Of a stretch of 64,000 nt of DNA, positions 23,338-36,099 are shown one piece after another; the stretch's first letter is position 1; each line of letters starts with the position of its first letter. Origin of the DNA: Dreissena polymorpha. Its lineage: Eukaryota; Mollusca; Bivalvia; Myida; Dreissenidae. A program made the position numbers and the translations under genes. The stretch lies in assembly GCF_020536995.1 (NCBI RefSeq), contig NC_068359.1, positions 70,713,610 through 70,777,609 of the forward strand, given 5' to 3'. The notes beneath the pieces were generated by a model. That model did not search any database, had not been told where the DNA came from, and was given only the letters and a program-made list of their open reading frames with translations.

Positions 23338-24714
23338 GTATGTATGTATGCAACGAAGAACGAAGAGGAAAAGTTAAACTGATGAATTTTTTGCTTGTTT
23401 TTATAGTTGCATTTAAATTGCCTGGTGCAGCATATTTTGTTTTTGTTGGTTTGCCTTACGCGTAGCTCGTGCATTTTTGCCATATTGAAGTAAAGTTTGA
23501 TTTCCAGTCAGTTGTATTTGTAAAGGTTAAACACGTAACTGAAAATAGTTTATTTAAAATGAATGTTTAATCGCATCGAGTCTACGATTTGTATTTTTTA
23601 CTCAATGCTGGAGAAGGATTTATACTTCGTACAATAATTATACGGCTTCTTGCTGACCACTTAAAATGTAATTCATTGATATCGTACTCGAGTTATTACT
23701 TGTGCCAATGTGTTAACCCCGTATCACACTGTATGGGGTCATTTTAGGTATGAATTGTTACAACAACGCCATACGAAATATATAGTTTAGCATAGGATTA
23801 TCTCCGATCAGGAGAGTTAATCAGATGTAATACGCCTGGACGATCCCTTAAATACTGTATTCACATAATCTAATAGGCTCATTGATTCCGGGTAATTCTT
23901 GATAAAAGTTAATCAGCATGACGGCTACATTGACAAATATTTACTTTTTCTACATAGGCCCATGCAGGATAAAACGTGTTCACTACGGTTTCAAATGGCG
24001 GCAAAGTAAGACTTTCGCCAAACCAGCATAATAAAATAACACAATAACAAATAGTAGAGCTGGCAAATCAGGCGATCGGATTCTCTTCAGATATGAAAAA
24101 TCGGGCCGATGCATATCAGAGACCGTTCGTGACGTTAACGTTTTAATATTTATAGTGACGATATTCACTTTACCTTAGTTAAACACGAATTTATTTTGTT
24201 ATTGCAAGGATCCGATTGCCAAACATGTTGATACAGCACAGCATCATAAGATACATCACACAAATACGGAACAAACATATACTAATTAATAAACCATGGT
24301 GCCCGACAGAAAGCATCTTGAAATTAAAATTGTCATTTGTGAATGACCTCTAGATTTTCTAAGAAATCATGTCTTCTTATACAAGGAATATTGTCTAAAC
24401 ATATTGAATAAAAACTAGACCTGCAAAGTCTTAATCCATGATTGCTCATGGACAATCCATGCTCATAAGTGTTGAAACCGTATCGGTATCGTGAAAGATC
24501 TTGTGCATACATCTACAATCGTTGAGGCTACGGCATGAAAAGTAAGATGTCCCATGTGACTGTTAAGATACTGTTTGTTTTATAATTGGCTGTCAGTTCG
24601 GGACGTTCTTGTGACTGTAGCTATTAAATTAACGTATAACTAAGGAGTTGAAGCAAGTATCAGAAATATATGGCAAAGGAAATAAATACAAACAACGAGA
24701 CGCATGTATTACAG
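23338..24714 (+). other. Gene C intron 3
   Basis: Donor GTATGT, acceptor ATTACAG. 24190-24640 has a diverged partner at 58590-59040 (landmarks TTGCTCAT..ACATTGAAACC and AAGATAC-GTTTGTT). It is therefore an ancestral intron shared with a decayed copy upstream of gene F. No gene is seen. Confidence 0.6.
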
Positions 24715-25678
24715 TACACCCCATATGTAGTGAAGGCGCGTTCTGGAGCATCGTTGAATTTCCGGTTCTGCGACACACGTGGTTTGGAGGTCCCTCAAGG
24801 TCTTGATAATCTGGAATGCAACTACTTGCTGGATGGGAACATTTCTGACTTTTACGAGGTATTATGAAATGTATGCGCCCACTTAAGTTTGTTTAAAAGT
24901 ATAAGTTCTCTTATGATTACTATTGGTAATTGTATCTTTGTTCGTCAAACGTATTACTGATTTATCTTCTATCAGTACATATATCTTTAGGCACACATAG
25001 GTACATATATGGCAGTGTAAGTTTACTCGACAGTTTAACCCTGCCACGCCCATTTGCCCTGAGAATCCCGGTTTCGTGCACAAACCAAATCTAAAGGAGA
25101 AGATTCATTGCGTTCTGTTTGTGATCGACGCTGCAACTATTGACGAAATTCCTCAAAATTGGTCGAAAAGATGAACAGCTTTCAGCGGATCGCAAATCGC
25201 AAAGGTTAACAGTTAGTGATCACTTTTGAAGGTGTAGTGGGTCTGTGTTAATTTTTAAGTATCTTTAATTAATTTGTAAAACTTGAGAATGTGTATAAGT
25301 TATTTTATGCTTTTGAACATTCATAGTTTTTTAACATACTTTTTTCACATCCATTATTTAAAGGTATACTAAGAGCGGTTCTGCTCACAAAAGTCGACCT
25401 GGCCTGTAAGAATAGTTGCAAGTAACATCACCAATGTGTTTATCAGTAAGAAAATTGAGGGCGCTGTGGACAAGGTATCCGGCCATCTTGGGTTACCTAG
25501 AAACAACATTTTTCCGGTGAAGAACTACGAGAATGAGATGCAGCTGGATGACAACATCAGAATCCTGGCTCTGCTTGCACTGCGGCAGCTACTCTACTTT
25601 GCAGAGGACTACGTTGAGAATCTGCAGGAAAAGATAAACGGACGGAATGTCTCAACAGAGAAGCTGCACAAACTCTAG

Positions 25679-26845
25679 AAACTCAGCGACAAAGAATGAT
25701 TTAATCGTTCAGATAAATGCTTATTTATCAAATTATACAGCCAACGCGGTTTTCAAAACGAACCAAATGGTATAATGTTATATTAGAATTTATTGAAATA
25801 CCTTTTTATATAAGTTAAAAAAACTTAGCAACACTATGGAGTGGTGTTGTATCAAAAGAAGCAATTAACACACTTTTGCATAATATATATATAATATAAT
25901 AATAATAATATATATATATTTGATTTATTGGTTATGCCTAACGGTTCAGCACATTTTACTATGCTTGATAAGCTTATGTTTTTGTGTCTTTTTTAAATTA
26001 TAAATTGCTAATGTAAATTGCCAAATATGTTCGTTTGCGCATGTAATCTTTGATATCTACCCAAATATTTAGCTTACTCCGTTACATCGCAACATTGTAA
26101 TATAAGTATGTGAGTCGTGTTTTATATTGCGTTTAAATATATATCAGGACAGGCTTTGTGTCTTATTATATCACTACACGCGCACTTAATTGTGTATGAC
26201 TACGTTGAAGAAAAATGTAATAGTTTAATAGTCAATATGATAATACAAACGATGGTTGTTGCTGACAACAATGAAGCTTTACTTGGCATTTCAGTCCAGT
26301 TTTATAAATTCTTCTTTCAAACGTTACGAATTGTTTTAATATTTTAAATGAATTAAAAATAGAGATTTGGTATTCATAATATTTTAATAGCATGCATCTG
26401 TATTTGAATTGGTATCACCTGAGTCTACATGCATTACATATGTATGAACAGTGCCGTCCAAAATTGTTTCGACTTCAGTTCAAACCAAGTTATTTTATTG
26501 GAGGTTGAACCAATGATCTTCCCGGTTACTAAGGAATTCCCATATCTACTACGCCACTGCATCGTTTCACTTTTATAGAGCTGAACAAAAATCTGTATGC
26601 TTAAAAGCATGATTTGGTTAAAAAAAAACACTGCGTGACCTAGGACATCTTTTTTCCTTCGCGTAAAGTCGCATCATTCGTTAGAAAGTTTGTAAAAATA
26701 TCAACCGGCGATGGTTTTCAAACATAGATTTAGAAGATATAAATCGAAAAGTTTTCAAATAATTCACTTTAAATTATGACGATAGTAATATAAATGATAT
26801 TTGTTGGATTTTGATTTTAATTCACAAGAGATCATAGAACAAATT
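25679..26845 (+). other. Intergenic between C and D
   Basis: AT-rich, with an AT microsatellite at ~25884-25920. The open frame at 26117-26347 has no recognisable family. It contains the SINE-like head listed separately. ~26790-26850 resembles the left arm of the hairpin element at 32854. Confidence 0.5.
26490..26580 (-). mobile_element. tRNA-derived SINE-like head (antisense)
   Basis: The minus strand reads GCAGTGGCGTAGTAGATATG, then a CCTTAGTAACCGGGAAG anticodon-arm-like part and TTGGTTCAACC. This is box A and box B spacing like a tRNA, of the kind found at SINE heads. The body and tail are not recognisable. It is a degraded, low-information call. Confidence 0.4.
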
Positions 26846-27291
26846 CACCCTGCTCTTCAAAATAACCATGGACGGGTATAGTAGTGCTACATTCCACCAG
26901 AAGAAAGACAACCAGGAACCCACAATGACGGTTCTGTACAACCAACATAGCTCAATGATTGGGGAATATGGGAGTACGAGCTGGAACAGCCGCAGATGCT
27001 ATATTCAAGATGCAAAAAATGTCCTGTGTCAACTTAAGTATTCGGGCAGAGATAAACACACCACGTTTCCAATTAAAGATGCAATATAATTATGGGTTAT
27101 ATGGAAACTCAAATTATGGACCTACCTTTTGCCATGGACACGACCTCTACACATTCAGCGGCAAAGTTAATAGCCCCGGGGGCAATTTTGTTTTGAAAGG
27201 TTATATGAATTTTAGACAATATACATTCGACAACCAAGGGATCTGTGCTGACCAAATGCACGCCACCGAGCTAGAAGTGTACGCTGTTTAA

Positions 27292-28443
27292 GGTAAAAGT
27301 ACCCGTTTTTGGAATATTCCAATGCATGAATTTACATTATCATGTTAAAGAAAGTCATACTAACTATTTACGGTATAAAGCTTGATTTAATCATGAGCTT
27401 TTTGTATTCAGTGTAGTGATTGACCTGCTTGACCTGATTGACCATTTTGTAAAAAATATTCGTTTTGTTAAAGAATATTAATATTTAAAAAACAACAACC
27501 CAACTCTGGTCGCATTACAAGACTGGTTGGAATGAAAGCTCGCCAGTCTTAACGTGGCACTGACTTTTATGCATTAACATTATATCAGCGTTACGATGAC
27601 TGTATGAGTTTTCGTAATATAAACTATATAAATGTAATGATCGTTACCTAAATATAGTTTAATCGAGATAAATTTGCCGACCTTTAAATGATGACATATT
27701 TATCTATATTTCTTATCAAGCGAAACAATTTTTTTATAACGTTTCAGAATTTCTAAAGTTACTGCATTACTTAAACACTGGTAAATAATTAGGCTACGAA
27801 TAATGGAACGTAAAATGTTGTGCTTTGTAAGTAGCCGGCTCAAAGTTAGATATTTTAATACAAAAACATCACTTATGTAGTGATGACTTACTGGTTCTAT
27901 TTTCTCTAAAGGCCAAGTTAAAATAAGAAATAGACGATAGGAGGAGACATCGATTGGTTGTATGATGATGCTGGTTATGGTACGAAAGATAACCGAGGTT
28001 CAACAAAACAACAAAGCCATGTAATCCTTACTTATTGTGTGCAATGAATAGGAACGTTAACATCTTATGATATGGATATAAATATTTACAAGAACAAAAA
28101 GAGGTACTAATAATATTTGTATTGTATTTTTATTAAGTATTAAAAGGTGTTGTTTCCTGTTTATAATTATTTTATTTAACAATATACAAGTACATTATAA
28201 ACATACCAATATTTATAGTAACATGCATATAAGGCATTTAAAAGCGATACATTATTCTAAATAAAATAAATAGGTTCGGTATTAAAAAAAAAAAATACTC
28301 ATTTTCTTACATTTTAACATTAAGCACAGTATACAACTTTGTGTAAGATTGTGTACATGTACAAAACTACATTAACAGAAGGTTGTAGGAGAGTTTTACA
28401 TCACGTTTGAAAGAAGTAGTTAGCGTATACTTAAGCTTCATTT
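27292..28443 (+). other. Pseudogene D, long intron-like region (left part)
   Basis: No gene or recognised repeat is seen. It starts at a possible donor AAG|GTAAAA. Confidence 0.45.
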
Positions 28444-28587
28444 AAGAATTGAATAGCATTTTTCTGCATTTCATCGGTGTATGAACAGTCGGGAAAATTA
28501 CGCCGTCGTCGTTTATGCATAAATTAGGTGTATTTTTGCCGACAGTGCATACACCGATGAAATGCAGAAAAATTCTATTCAATTCTT
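28444..28587. repeat. 144-bp foldback (MITE-like) element
   Basis: The two ends are inverse copies over about 45-55 bp. The left arm starts AAGAATTGAATAGCATTTTT and the right arm ends in its inverse, with only a short loop around 28500-28535. It has no coding capacity. Probably a small miniature inverted-repeat element; no target duplication was confirmed. Confidence 0.75.
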
Positions 28588-29599
28588 ATAATTACAACAT
28601 AAAATGATCTTAAAGCTTAAATTCTATCGTGGTAAGGGTCATAAAAGTCCTTTTTAATCTAGCGTATGAATCTATTTTCAGTTTCGGTTTCATCTCTGTC
28701 AAACGGGTATATCGTTGAAGTTCGCGCAAAAAATATAACGTCATTTCGCTATTGACCAATAAAAAACAACGCCATTAAGTTTCGCGCAAAACATAACGCC
28801 ATTTTGGCAACTTGTTTATGACCAGAAAGTAGTGTCATAATATTCATGAATATTCATGTATAAATTTGCATACGAAGTGGGTTAATCGGAAAATGAAAAA
28901 CCGGTAACGTGAACAAATTATCCAATCAGAATGCATATGAATGTGACAGAAGTTGTAATTATATTCACTTTAGCATAGCTTAGAAAACAAAGCAATATAA
29001 ACATAGTAAGATGTTTTCAACATTATAGCGCGAGGTAGGACAACATTTTGACGAATTTTGATTAGAAATTAAACATTTCTGTTAAAAAGAAAAAAAATAC
29101 TTCGTTGAGAAGTTCTACGAGGTAACGTTAGGAGCTGCGATGTATGGATTATGACAATGTAAAGGTAAACGTTAAACAGAGTAACACCGACATTAGACAC
29201 CATTCACATCGAAAGCGAGGTGGAATATTGTCGGTCGGTTAAGTTTGCGTGGTTGATTTGGGATGTAGAAAAAAAGGAACAAACAACACAAAGGGATAAT
29301 TTGATGAAGAACGTGTGTTAATTATTCATCAGTTCTTTTAAAAGGACTATGAACTTGGATTCAAAATGATGCTTAGTATCACTGGTGTTGTAATGTTTTA
29401 TCAGTATAAAGTTGACCGTCCAGAAGAATGCTAGACGCGTTCGTCTTTCACTTTTCATAAACGCTTTATAGATGGTGAAGCATATTTCACTTAAAATAGA
29501 ATAATGTTAATGTCGTGGCAATTTGCATATTGTGTTTTAAAACCTATGGGTATGTTATGTAAAGTATTCATGGGTTTATTTAGTCTTATGCTCTTAAAT
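28588..29599 (+). other. Unassigned stretch in pseudogene D region
   Basis: It contains a short repeated phrase, TTCGCGCAAAA followed by ATAACG(T/C)CATTT, at about 28720-28745 and 28780-28806. No gene is seen. Confidence 0.4.
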
Positions 29600-30905
29600 A
29601 TGCAATTAACATGATTCCAGAAGTTGGTAGCGAACGGACAATCTAGAAAAAAGTGCTCGAATGTTTCTACCTCTTGGCAAAATAAGCAGCATGGGGAGTT
29701 ATATATATTCCATTTGAAAAGATTTTTATTAGGACCTTTAAGTCGAGGTTTTTGTCATAAGGGTTTGTTGTTTTAATTTGTACGATTGATTTAATTATTT
29801 CGTCTGATTCAACTATTTCCTTCCATTGTGTAGGTATGCTTAATTTAAGTATATTTGTCTCTGCAAGTTACGTTTTGATTTTAGTTTTTGTAAGAAAACA
29901 GTTTCTGAGACATTTCCTTCGTTTGTAATAATGTCAGTTATTTATAATATCCCTGATTCGACCCAATTAACGAACATTAATAATTTTCCTTTGTTTTTAA
30001 TGAATTGGTTACCCCACAATATTTGAGAGCATATATCAATAAACGTTTCAGGTTTTGATTTCGGTTTTATATTGTTTAAATCAGGTAGATGTTAATAAGG
30101 TATGTGAAGAAAGGTGGAATTTTACTTTGGACACAAGTAATGATTTTAACGAATCAAGGTTCATTTTAAAGATTAATTGGTCATTTCCAAATTGGTTTAA
30201 AATTAGCTTTGGGATAATGTTCCAGTTTGCCTCATCGTTATGACATAAAAGTTTAATCCATTTGATTGTTAAGCATTTTGAATTAACTTCAAAGTCAGGC
30301 ATATATATACCAGCGTCAGGCTTCTTGCCAATAAATATTGATCGCTTTATCTTTTCAGGTTAGTTATTCAATTCAAATTCAAAACATTGAGTTGATTTTG
30401 TTATGTCTTTGTTTAGGGTACATATGTTTTGTACAAAGTATGCTAACTTTAGTAACAATAATGATTTGATTACCGTTACCTTTCAGTAAATGGTTAAATT
30501 TCGTTTGCTAAATTCATTTATTAGGGTTTTGCAATCAGAACTTTTATCTGGGATAACTTGCCAGATATCCGTTAATTTATTGTTTTAATTAGATTTTGTT
30601 AATGCGTTTTAAGTGTGATTTTACTTAGTGATACAGTTTTCCTATCTTTTTTACCATTTATTTCGTTTAAGTCTTTACTCCTTGTGCATTTTATATTAAT
30701 AGTTCAGATAAAGTGTCAAAGAAAACATTCCGCGATTTCTTATCGTTTGGTGCGTATATGTTAAGGAATGTATATACATTATTTTGTAATGTCGATGCTC
30801 ATTAAAATATATCTTCCTTGTGTATCACTTGTTATGTCAAGGATTTCAGATGGTAATTGCTTTTTAATTAAACGTGAGACCCCCTTACTGTTCCGTCATC
30901 AAACA
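29600..30905 (-). mobile_element. Antisense, internally deleted L1/Tx1-like LINE in pseudogene D
   Basis: On the minus strand the 3' part encodes a zf-RVT segment NSPCCLFCQEVETFEHFFLD (about 29640-29700), preceded by RT-thumb-like sequence (30081-30302: CLTIKWIKLLCHNDEANWNIIPKLI). The 5' part (~30680-30900) resembles the end of an endonuclease domain (QGRYILMSIDI, then YAPND). The RT palm, including FADD, is absent, so endonuclease relic and RT tail are joined by deletion. Many stops and frameshifts. A different copy from the LINEs in A and C. Confidence 0.8.
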
Positions 30906-31505
30906 AAATATTACAAATATTTAAAGACCAGGTAAGTATTTTACACAAAAATACATAAATGTAGATTTGGAATAAACGCCAAATAATCAACAATACAATG
31001 TTAGTTATAAACTTGATAAACGATGCATGCGTTATTAAACACAGTGACTATATAAATGTAATAATATAATATAAATTGTCTTCACCGTACATAGTTCACT
31101 CCGTATGAAGTACAAGTACGTTCTGGTTCGTCGTTGAACTTTCGGCTGTGTGACACGCCTGGTCTAGAGGTCACTCGAGGTCTTTACCAACTGGAGTGCA
31201 GCTACTTGCTGGATGGGAACATTCCCGATCATTACGAGGTACACGAGATATTGTGATTTCAGATAGAGAAGGCACAATCGAGGTCTGTGATGTTTTCATT
31301 ATACATAAATTGCAATTGATCAATACTTTACAGTTTAATTCTGCTGCCCAAATAACCTCCTACAATCCAAGCGTTGTGCTTCATCCAAGTATTACGAAAC
31401 AGATCCATAGCGTATTGTTTGTGATAGACGCTGTAGAAGTTGATAAGTTGCCATCCAAAAAAGTCAAAAAGATGCACAATTTCCAAAGACTTGCGAATCG
31501 CAAAG

Positions 31506-33196
31506 GTAAAATGTAATCGGTGTTCACATTATTAGCTTATGGTAATCAAAAAGAGTTATGCTAACCATTTACACCTTTATTTATTTAAAGTACATGTGAA
31601 CTGTTTGAATGGATTATATAACATTTCAATTAGGTATTGTTATTCGGCTGAAAAATCTGTACACTCTAAAAGGATGGCTGGTTGGTTCGTTCGATAGTCT
31701 GCAATTATGTTTATTTGTCACTTAAATTACCGATAGGTTAATTGTATTTCATTTACATGAAACTTCATAATCGTAAGGAGTTGTAATGCGTGGTATATTT
31801 TTACAGAGTAAGTTAAAAATATACATGCTTTGTTATCTTTTTCGCCCTCATATAACACATGCGTCATTCAGTTCTTGCCTCTAACATCGTATGTGCAATC
31901 GCAATGTGTACAACGACCAATACATTGTCAAATAATTATATCATTATACTTCGGGCGATTACTGGAAGCATGTATACAATCTATTAGGTTTTAGTTGAAA
32001 TATTTGGGTACGTATATTTTTGGCTTACTTTTGATCTTACTGACCACTGAGACGTTTCATCAGTTGTCCAAATAATCAACTGACAGCTCATAGTAACTTT
32101 CTGCTGTGATGTCCTCTTTGCGCATATGTATCAATCAAACTACTTCGCTATTCGATAAACATGACACTTCTCAGCCGACATGATCCCACGGACAAATAAC
32201 ATTATATTTGCGTTGATCAGATTCATGATGGACTATCAGCAGTCATCTATGAATTTGGGTGATGGATTTTCAGATTACCGTGAAATAAAAAAGTGATGAA
32301 AATGATGCATACTTGCCTTTGAATACAATTAACGGTTGCCGATCATATTGGATTTTAGTTGGCAATATAATGCAATTTTCCAAGCAAACTGATTTTACAT
32401 TGTTTGGTTTTCATAAAATTATATTCACTTCTTCTACATGACCCGATTTAGAATTTGACTTTAAGTATCAATATAAGGCTTTATTTTATTTTAAAAATGG
32501 TGAACTTGTTACCATTTATGAAAAAGGTTTGTTCTTTAAACAATATTTTTAATTTTGTATTTACATGAACTTTTCTACAAACGTTTTATAAAAAAAGCTT
32601 GCATTAGATAATATACAGTTTTATTTTATGCTTTCCGGTGGTTTATAGAGAAATATCAGTGAAATAAAACTGATATTTTACTGTTTTAAACAGTGAAAAA
32701 TAACTGAAAAATATCGATATATTTCACTGTTTTACTGTGAAATGACGTACTTTTTTCGACGAAATGACCTCATAAATCTAGCAAAATAATCCACTTAAAC
32801 TCTTTTACAATGTAAATAAACGGGGAAAAAAAAGCATAAAATGAAATAATAATTGTTGGATTCGATGGAATATCGATTTTAATTCACTCGTGATAATAAA
32901 AAACAAATTTTATATGATCATTTGTGAAATAAAATCGATATTCCATCGAATCCAACAAATATCTTCTATATGTCTTTCTCAATAAACACCTTTCTACGGA
33001 CATGAACTCAAGAATTTCGAAAAGCCTGAAACAAATGTTAACATTCAAATAAGACGGTTTTTCGAGGTACTTTAACAAAGTAAAATAAAACACTTGTTCT
33101 CAAACCTCTAAATCGTGATATGAGATTATTTGACACCTTCAGAGATAAACTGAACAATTGGTACACAATTTCATACTTGGATATCTATGAGTTTAG
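31506..33196 (+). other. Pseudogene D intron 5
   Basis: No gene is seen. Near 32640-32770 several short inverted copies of a TATCAGTGAAAT/ATTTCACTG motif occur. The hairpin element at 32854-32957 lies here. Confidence 0.5.
32854..32957. repeat. 104-bp hairpin element
   Basis: Near-perfect inverted arms of ~33 bp (TGTTGGATTCGATGGAATAT and its inverse at the right end) enclose ~38 bp. A related half, TTGTTGGATT..GATTTTAATTCAC, occurs at ~26801-26826, directly before the TLDc relic of pseudogene D. Likely a tiny foldback transposon family. Confidence 0.75.
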
Positions 33197-33445
33197 GACT
33201 TCCGAAAGCAGTTCTGCATAGCAAAATCGATCTAGCCTGTGAAGATGTTGCAAGTGAAATTACAAACGTGTTAACAAGCAAGAACATTTAAACCGCTGTT
33301 GACAAAACGTACGATCTTCTTGGGTTGCCTATAAACCACAGACTTCCAATGAATAACTACGAGCATGAAATGCAGCTTTTGACAACATCAGCATTCTGGC
33401 GTTGAAAATAGCAGAGGATAACACTCAGGTCCTTCAGAAATCAAA

Positions 33446-35227
33446 GCGCTGAAGGCACTGAAGATGTTCGCTCTTAGAAATGTATTCAATATCATAGTCA
33501 CAGGATAAAAGTGAAACCATGTAAGTTAGACCAATGGAATGGCCACGAAGAATACAAACACATAAATGCGATTTCACTTTGTGTACAGGGGGGAGATATT
33601 GTGAGAGGAAAATGACATTCATTTACCATCTCTCATTATTGTATATAGGATTCACAAACACTCCACTTGTAATTATCAAGGTAATGGTTAGGTTTTTAAA
33701 GAGTTTTCTTTTACATCTATACTGCAACAAAAAGGAAGAATCTGAATGGAGGACATTACAGTCCTGTTTTGAATCAGTTGGCAAATACGTTGTCATGAGG
33801 GAAAACAAAAAAGAAAAGAACACTCAAATTTTACCTATTTAAAGTAAAAGATTTCAACATGCATGTATAACAGAAGAACAATGCCAAAATTGTAAATGTC
33901 AATTCACTCAAACAAGAACAAATGTCTCTTTCTTAATAAGTAGAATATCATATTCACCAAATATTTAATGCAATTTACACAAGGAAATGAAATGTACACA
34001 TTTGAATGACTGTACTGACATTTATTTATTAAATTAATTCTTAACTTTTACTTCCAAAAACACTGAAATGTTCCTGATATATTGCTTGAGGGCGTTTCAC
34101 AAATGATCGTACGACAATTTAAACTTACGAGAGAATTTTGTAGTCTTAATATGTAGACGAACTAGCTCGCCATGCTCGTCAAATATATACGGCGCTTATG
34201 ATGCCAATGTAATTAATTAAATACTTCAAATTTCTACTCATATGATATGGACTTAAGCAATTATGCACCTTCGAAAAATAAATAGACGCCAAAACACCCG
34301 CGAAAACGAACCACGTGACGAAATAGGACGCTAATCGCAAATACCATGCGACTACGACTTTTATTATGTAAGAACGCCCGCAATTCCTTTGAAGCTGGGG
34401 CCTTGTGATTGCTATTACGTAAGAATTGACCTCTAACTAAAGTAAGCAAAGGAAACGCAGCACCTAATTGACCCATTCCTTCTATGTGTGAAGGCAGATT
34501 GAATTGTACTAATGTATGGTTTGCCTATTATAACACACATTATAATGCGGTAAATATGCGACTAACAAGTAAAAAACACAATAATTTAACTTTTGTTTTG
34601 AATTAAATTATTTAGAAACCAAAATTCCAAAAAAAAACCTTTTTTCAAAACAGCAAGACTACATTATTTAAGGAATATTCTTGTTATATTTAAATGTTTT
34701 TTAATATTCAGTTTCAGCGATAATGAAACATTTTTTTATCTTGTCTATCGTATCCCTGTAATAATTGTTGAACTCGTGGTCAACGTCTTATTAATTGAGA
34801 CCTGTGAATATAAACAAGCGTAACCTTATACTATTGCGTTATTCTCACCCGGACTCCCCTTTGTTTATCGCCAGCCTCAGATTTATGAATGAGCTGAGCG
34901 AAAATACTACGTCACGCAGACGCAGCAGAAAGTGGACTATTTTAATCATTCATAAACAATCTCCTCCGCGACACGTAAAATACGGTCATTGTTTATTGAT
35001 TCTTTTCTATATAACACCGTTCGAAATTATTGCATTTAACACGATATTAATATAATGTTTCCATTTGTGAATAAACATAATTGGAGAACTCAAAACTCTT
35101 GCATAAATTATACAACTCTTTCTTGCGCGGATACGCGTAGTAAGCGGATATTCGGCTCCTAGTAGCTAGGCCGTACCGACCTGAATTTTACACAAAGCAC
35201 TTTAGACGGTTGCTAAAGCCACCATCT
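33446..35227 (+). other. Unassigned 1.8 kb between exon 6 of D and its 3' flank
   Basis: Exon 6 homology stops near 33445, and the matching exon 6 tail/3' UTR resumes at ~35228, so this stretch looks inserted. Open frames at 33534-33842 and 34795-35055 encode peptides with no recognisable family. Ends and target duplication could not be defined. Confidence 0.45.
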
Positions 35228-35930
35228 AAAAACTGCAAGCGTGTGGTATTTCTAACGAGAAGCTTGACAAACGAGAATCATAATAAAAAGGCAGTGACCA
35301 CGAATAATTGGAGACACCGCTTGGCATTTCTCCATTTGATTTGTAATAATAAATAAATGTGAATATCTCCTTACTTAAACTAGTTAATCGGATACTTAAT
35401 TTATTTTTATTAAGTGTTGAACACGAATTGTATTTTCATGACGGCTTAAACCTATTAAATAAAAATAGTTTAATTTTCGATTAACCTTGGTATACAAACT
35501 CATGTCTATTATCGATCAGCGCATAAACAAAATAATTATTTATGCTGTGTGCTTTTATTCATGACAGTATTTACATTTGTGATGTATTGTTACGTAGTGA
35601 TGGGGTATAGATAACATACCATCTCTTTCATTTGTTGGACTGTCATGGCATTCTACTTTACAATTGATACGTAAGTTCAGGTGAATGTAATTACATGTAA
35701 TCTAAACAAAGTAAAACAGTATGAAATATAAATGTGCAGCTCTAATAAATAGTCAAGACTTCAATCTAGGTGTATATGTATAAAATGTAAGGCGACAAAT
35801 GTTGTAATACATTTCATAAGTATGGGCAACACATGAAGTGGAAGGAATATAAATTAATTGATTTATAAAGCATTCAATGAATAATTATTACAGCAGATAA
35901 CATGAATTTTGTATTATATAATCCAATGTA
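35228..35930 (+). repeat. Orphan IFI44-like exon 6 tail and 3' UTR block
   Basis: Homologous to 50860-51290 plus 52140-52340 after gene E, and to 10200-10540 after gene A. Landmarks are CGAGAAGCTTGACAAACGAG, GGCAGTGACCA and TTATGCTGTGTGCTTTTA. The matching block continues at 39990, so the DNA between is an insertion. It probably is the displaced 3' end of pseudogene D. Confidence 0.75.
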
Positions 35931-36099
35931 AATCAATTTGGATAAGAAATCAGTAAGTATAGTAGCATACAAAGGTTTCTTGGTTCCTGTGCGATAACCA
36001 CAACTGGGTTATGTAAAGATGAAATACAGCTGGTTGACTCCTTTTGAGTCAGAGTCCCAGAAAGGATTAGGCCAGCTGTTAGAACTTCCTTCTCTTTCT

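Larger units (their letters stand above)
20169..25678 (+). pseudogene. IFI44-like TLDc-GTPase, gene C (six exons, damaged)
   Basis: Exons are 20169-20698, 22779-22843, 23140-23337, 24715-24858, 25034-25204 and 25364-25678. Linker exon 2 reads DGQRKQSPVLQTWRKHPEWNEK when joined in phase 1. Exon 3 has GPVGTGKSSFYNTINSVFKG. Exon 4 has FRFCDTRGLEVPQGLDNLE. Exon 5 is one base short (171, not 172): PQNW is read where the family has PQKLV. Exon 6 has one extra base near 25410 after LTKVDLACK, then GLPRNNIFPVKNYENEMQLDDNIRIL and a normal C-terminus. With the exon 1 lesion that is at least three frame faults, so a full product is unlikely unless these are assembly errors. Exons 2-4 are clean. Exon 6 has a weak acceptor (AAAG). 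The same G-domain order as gene A supports the family call. Confidence 0.85.
26846..33445 (+). pseudogene. IFI44-like pseudogene D (P-loop exon missing)
   Basis: The TLDc relic is 26846-27291: the first ~25 residues are absent and the frame shifts near 27086 around YGLYGNSNYGPTF. Exon 4 (31095-31238) and exon 5 (31334-31505) have the exact family lengths (144 and 172), open frames and AG/GT borders. In exon 4 the switch motif is DTPGLE instead of DTRGLE. Exon 6 (33197 to ~33445) contains a stop (TAA near 33288) and is missing bases near 33380 and 33405; TKVD reads SKID. No P-loop exon (198 bp) or linker exon is present between 27292 and 31094, where an antisense LINE and a foldback element sit. 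Without the P-loop it cannot be a normal GTPase. Confidence 0.88.

Noticed and set aside
33534-33842. 102-residue open frame
   Set aside because: No recognisable domain, heavy overlap with an opposite-strand frame, and no splice context.
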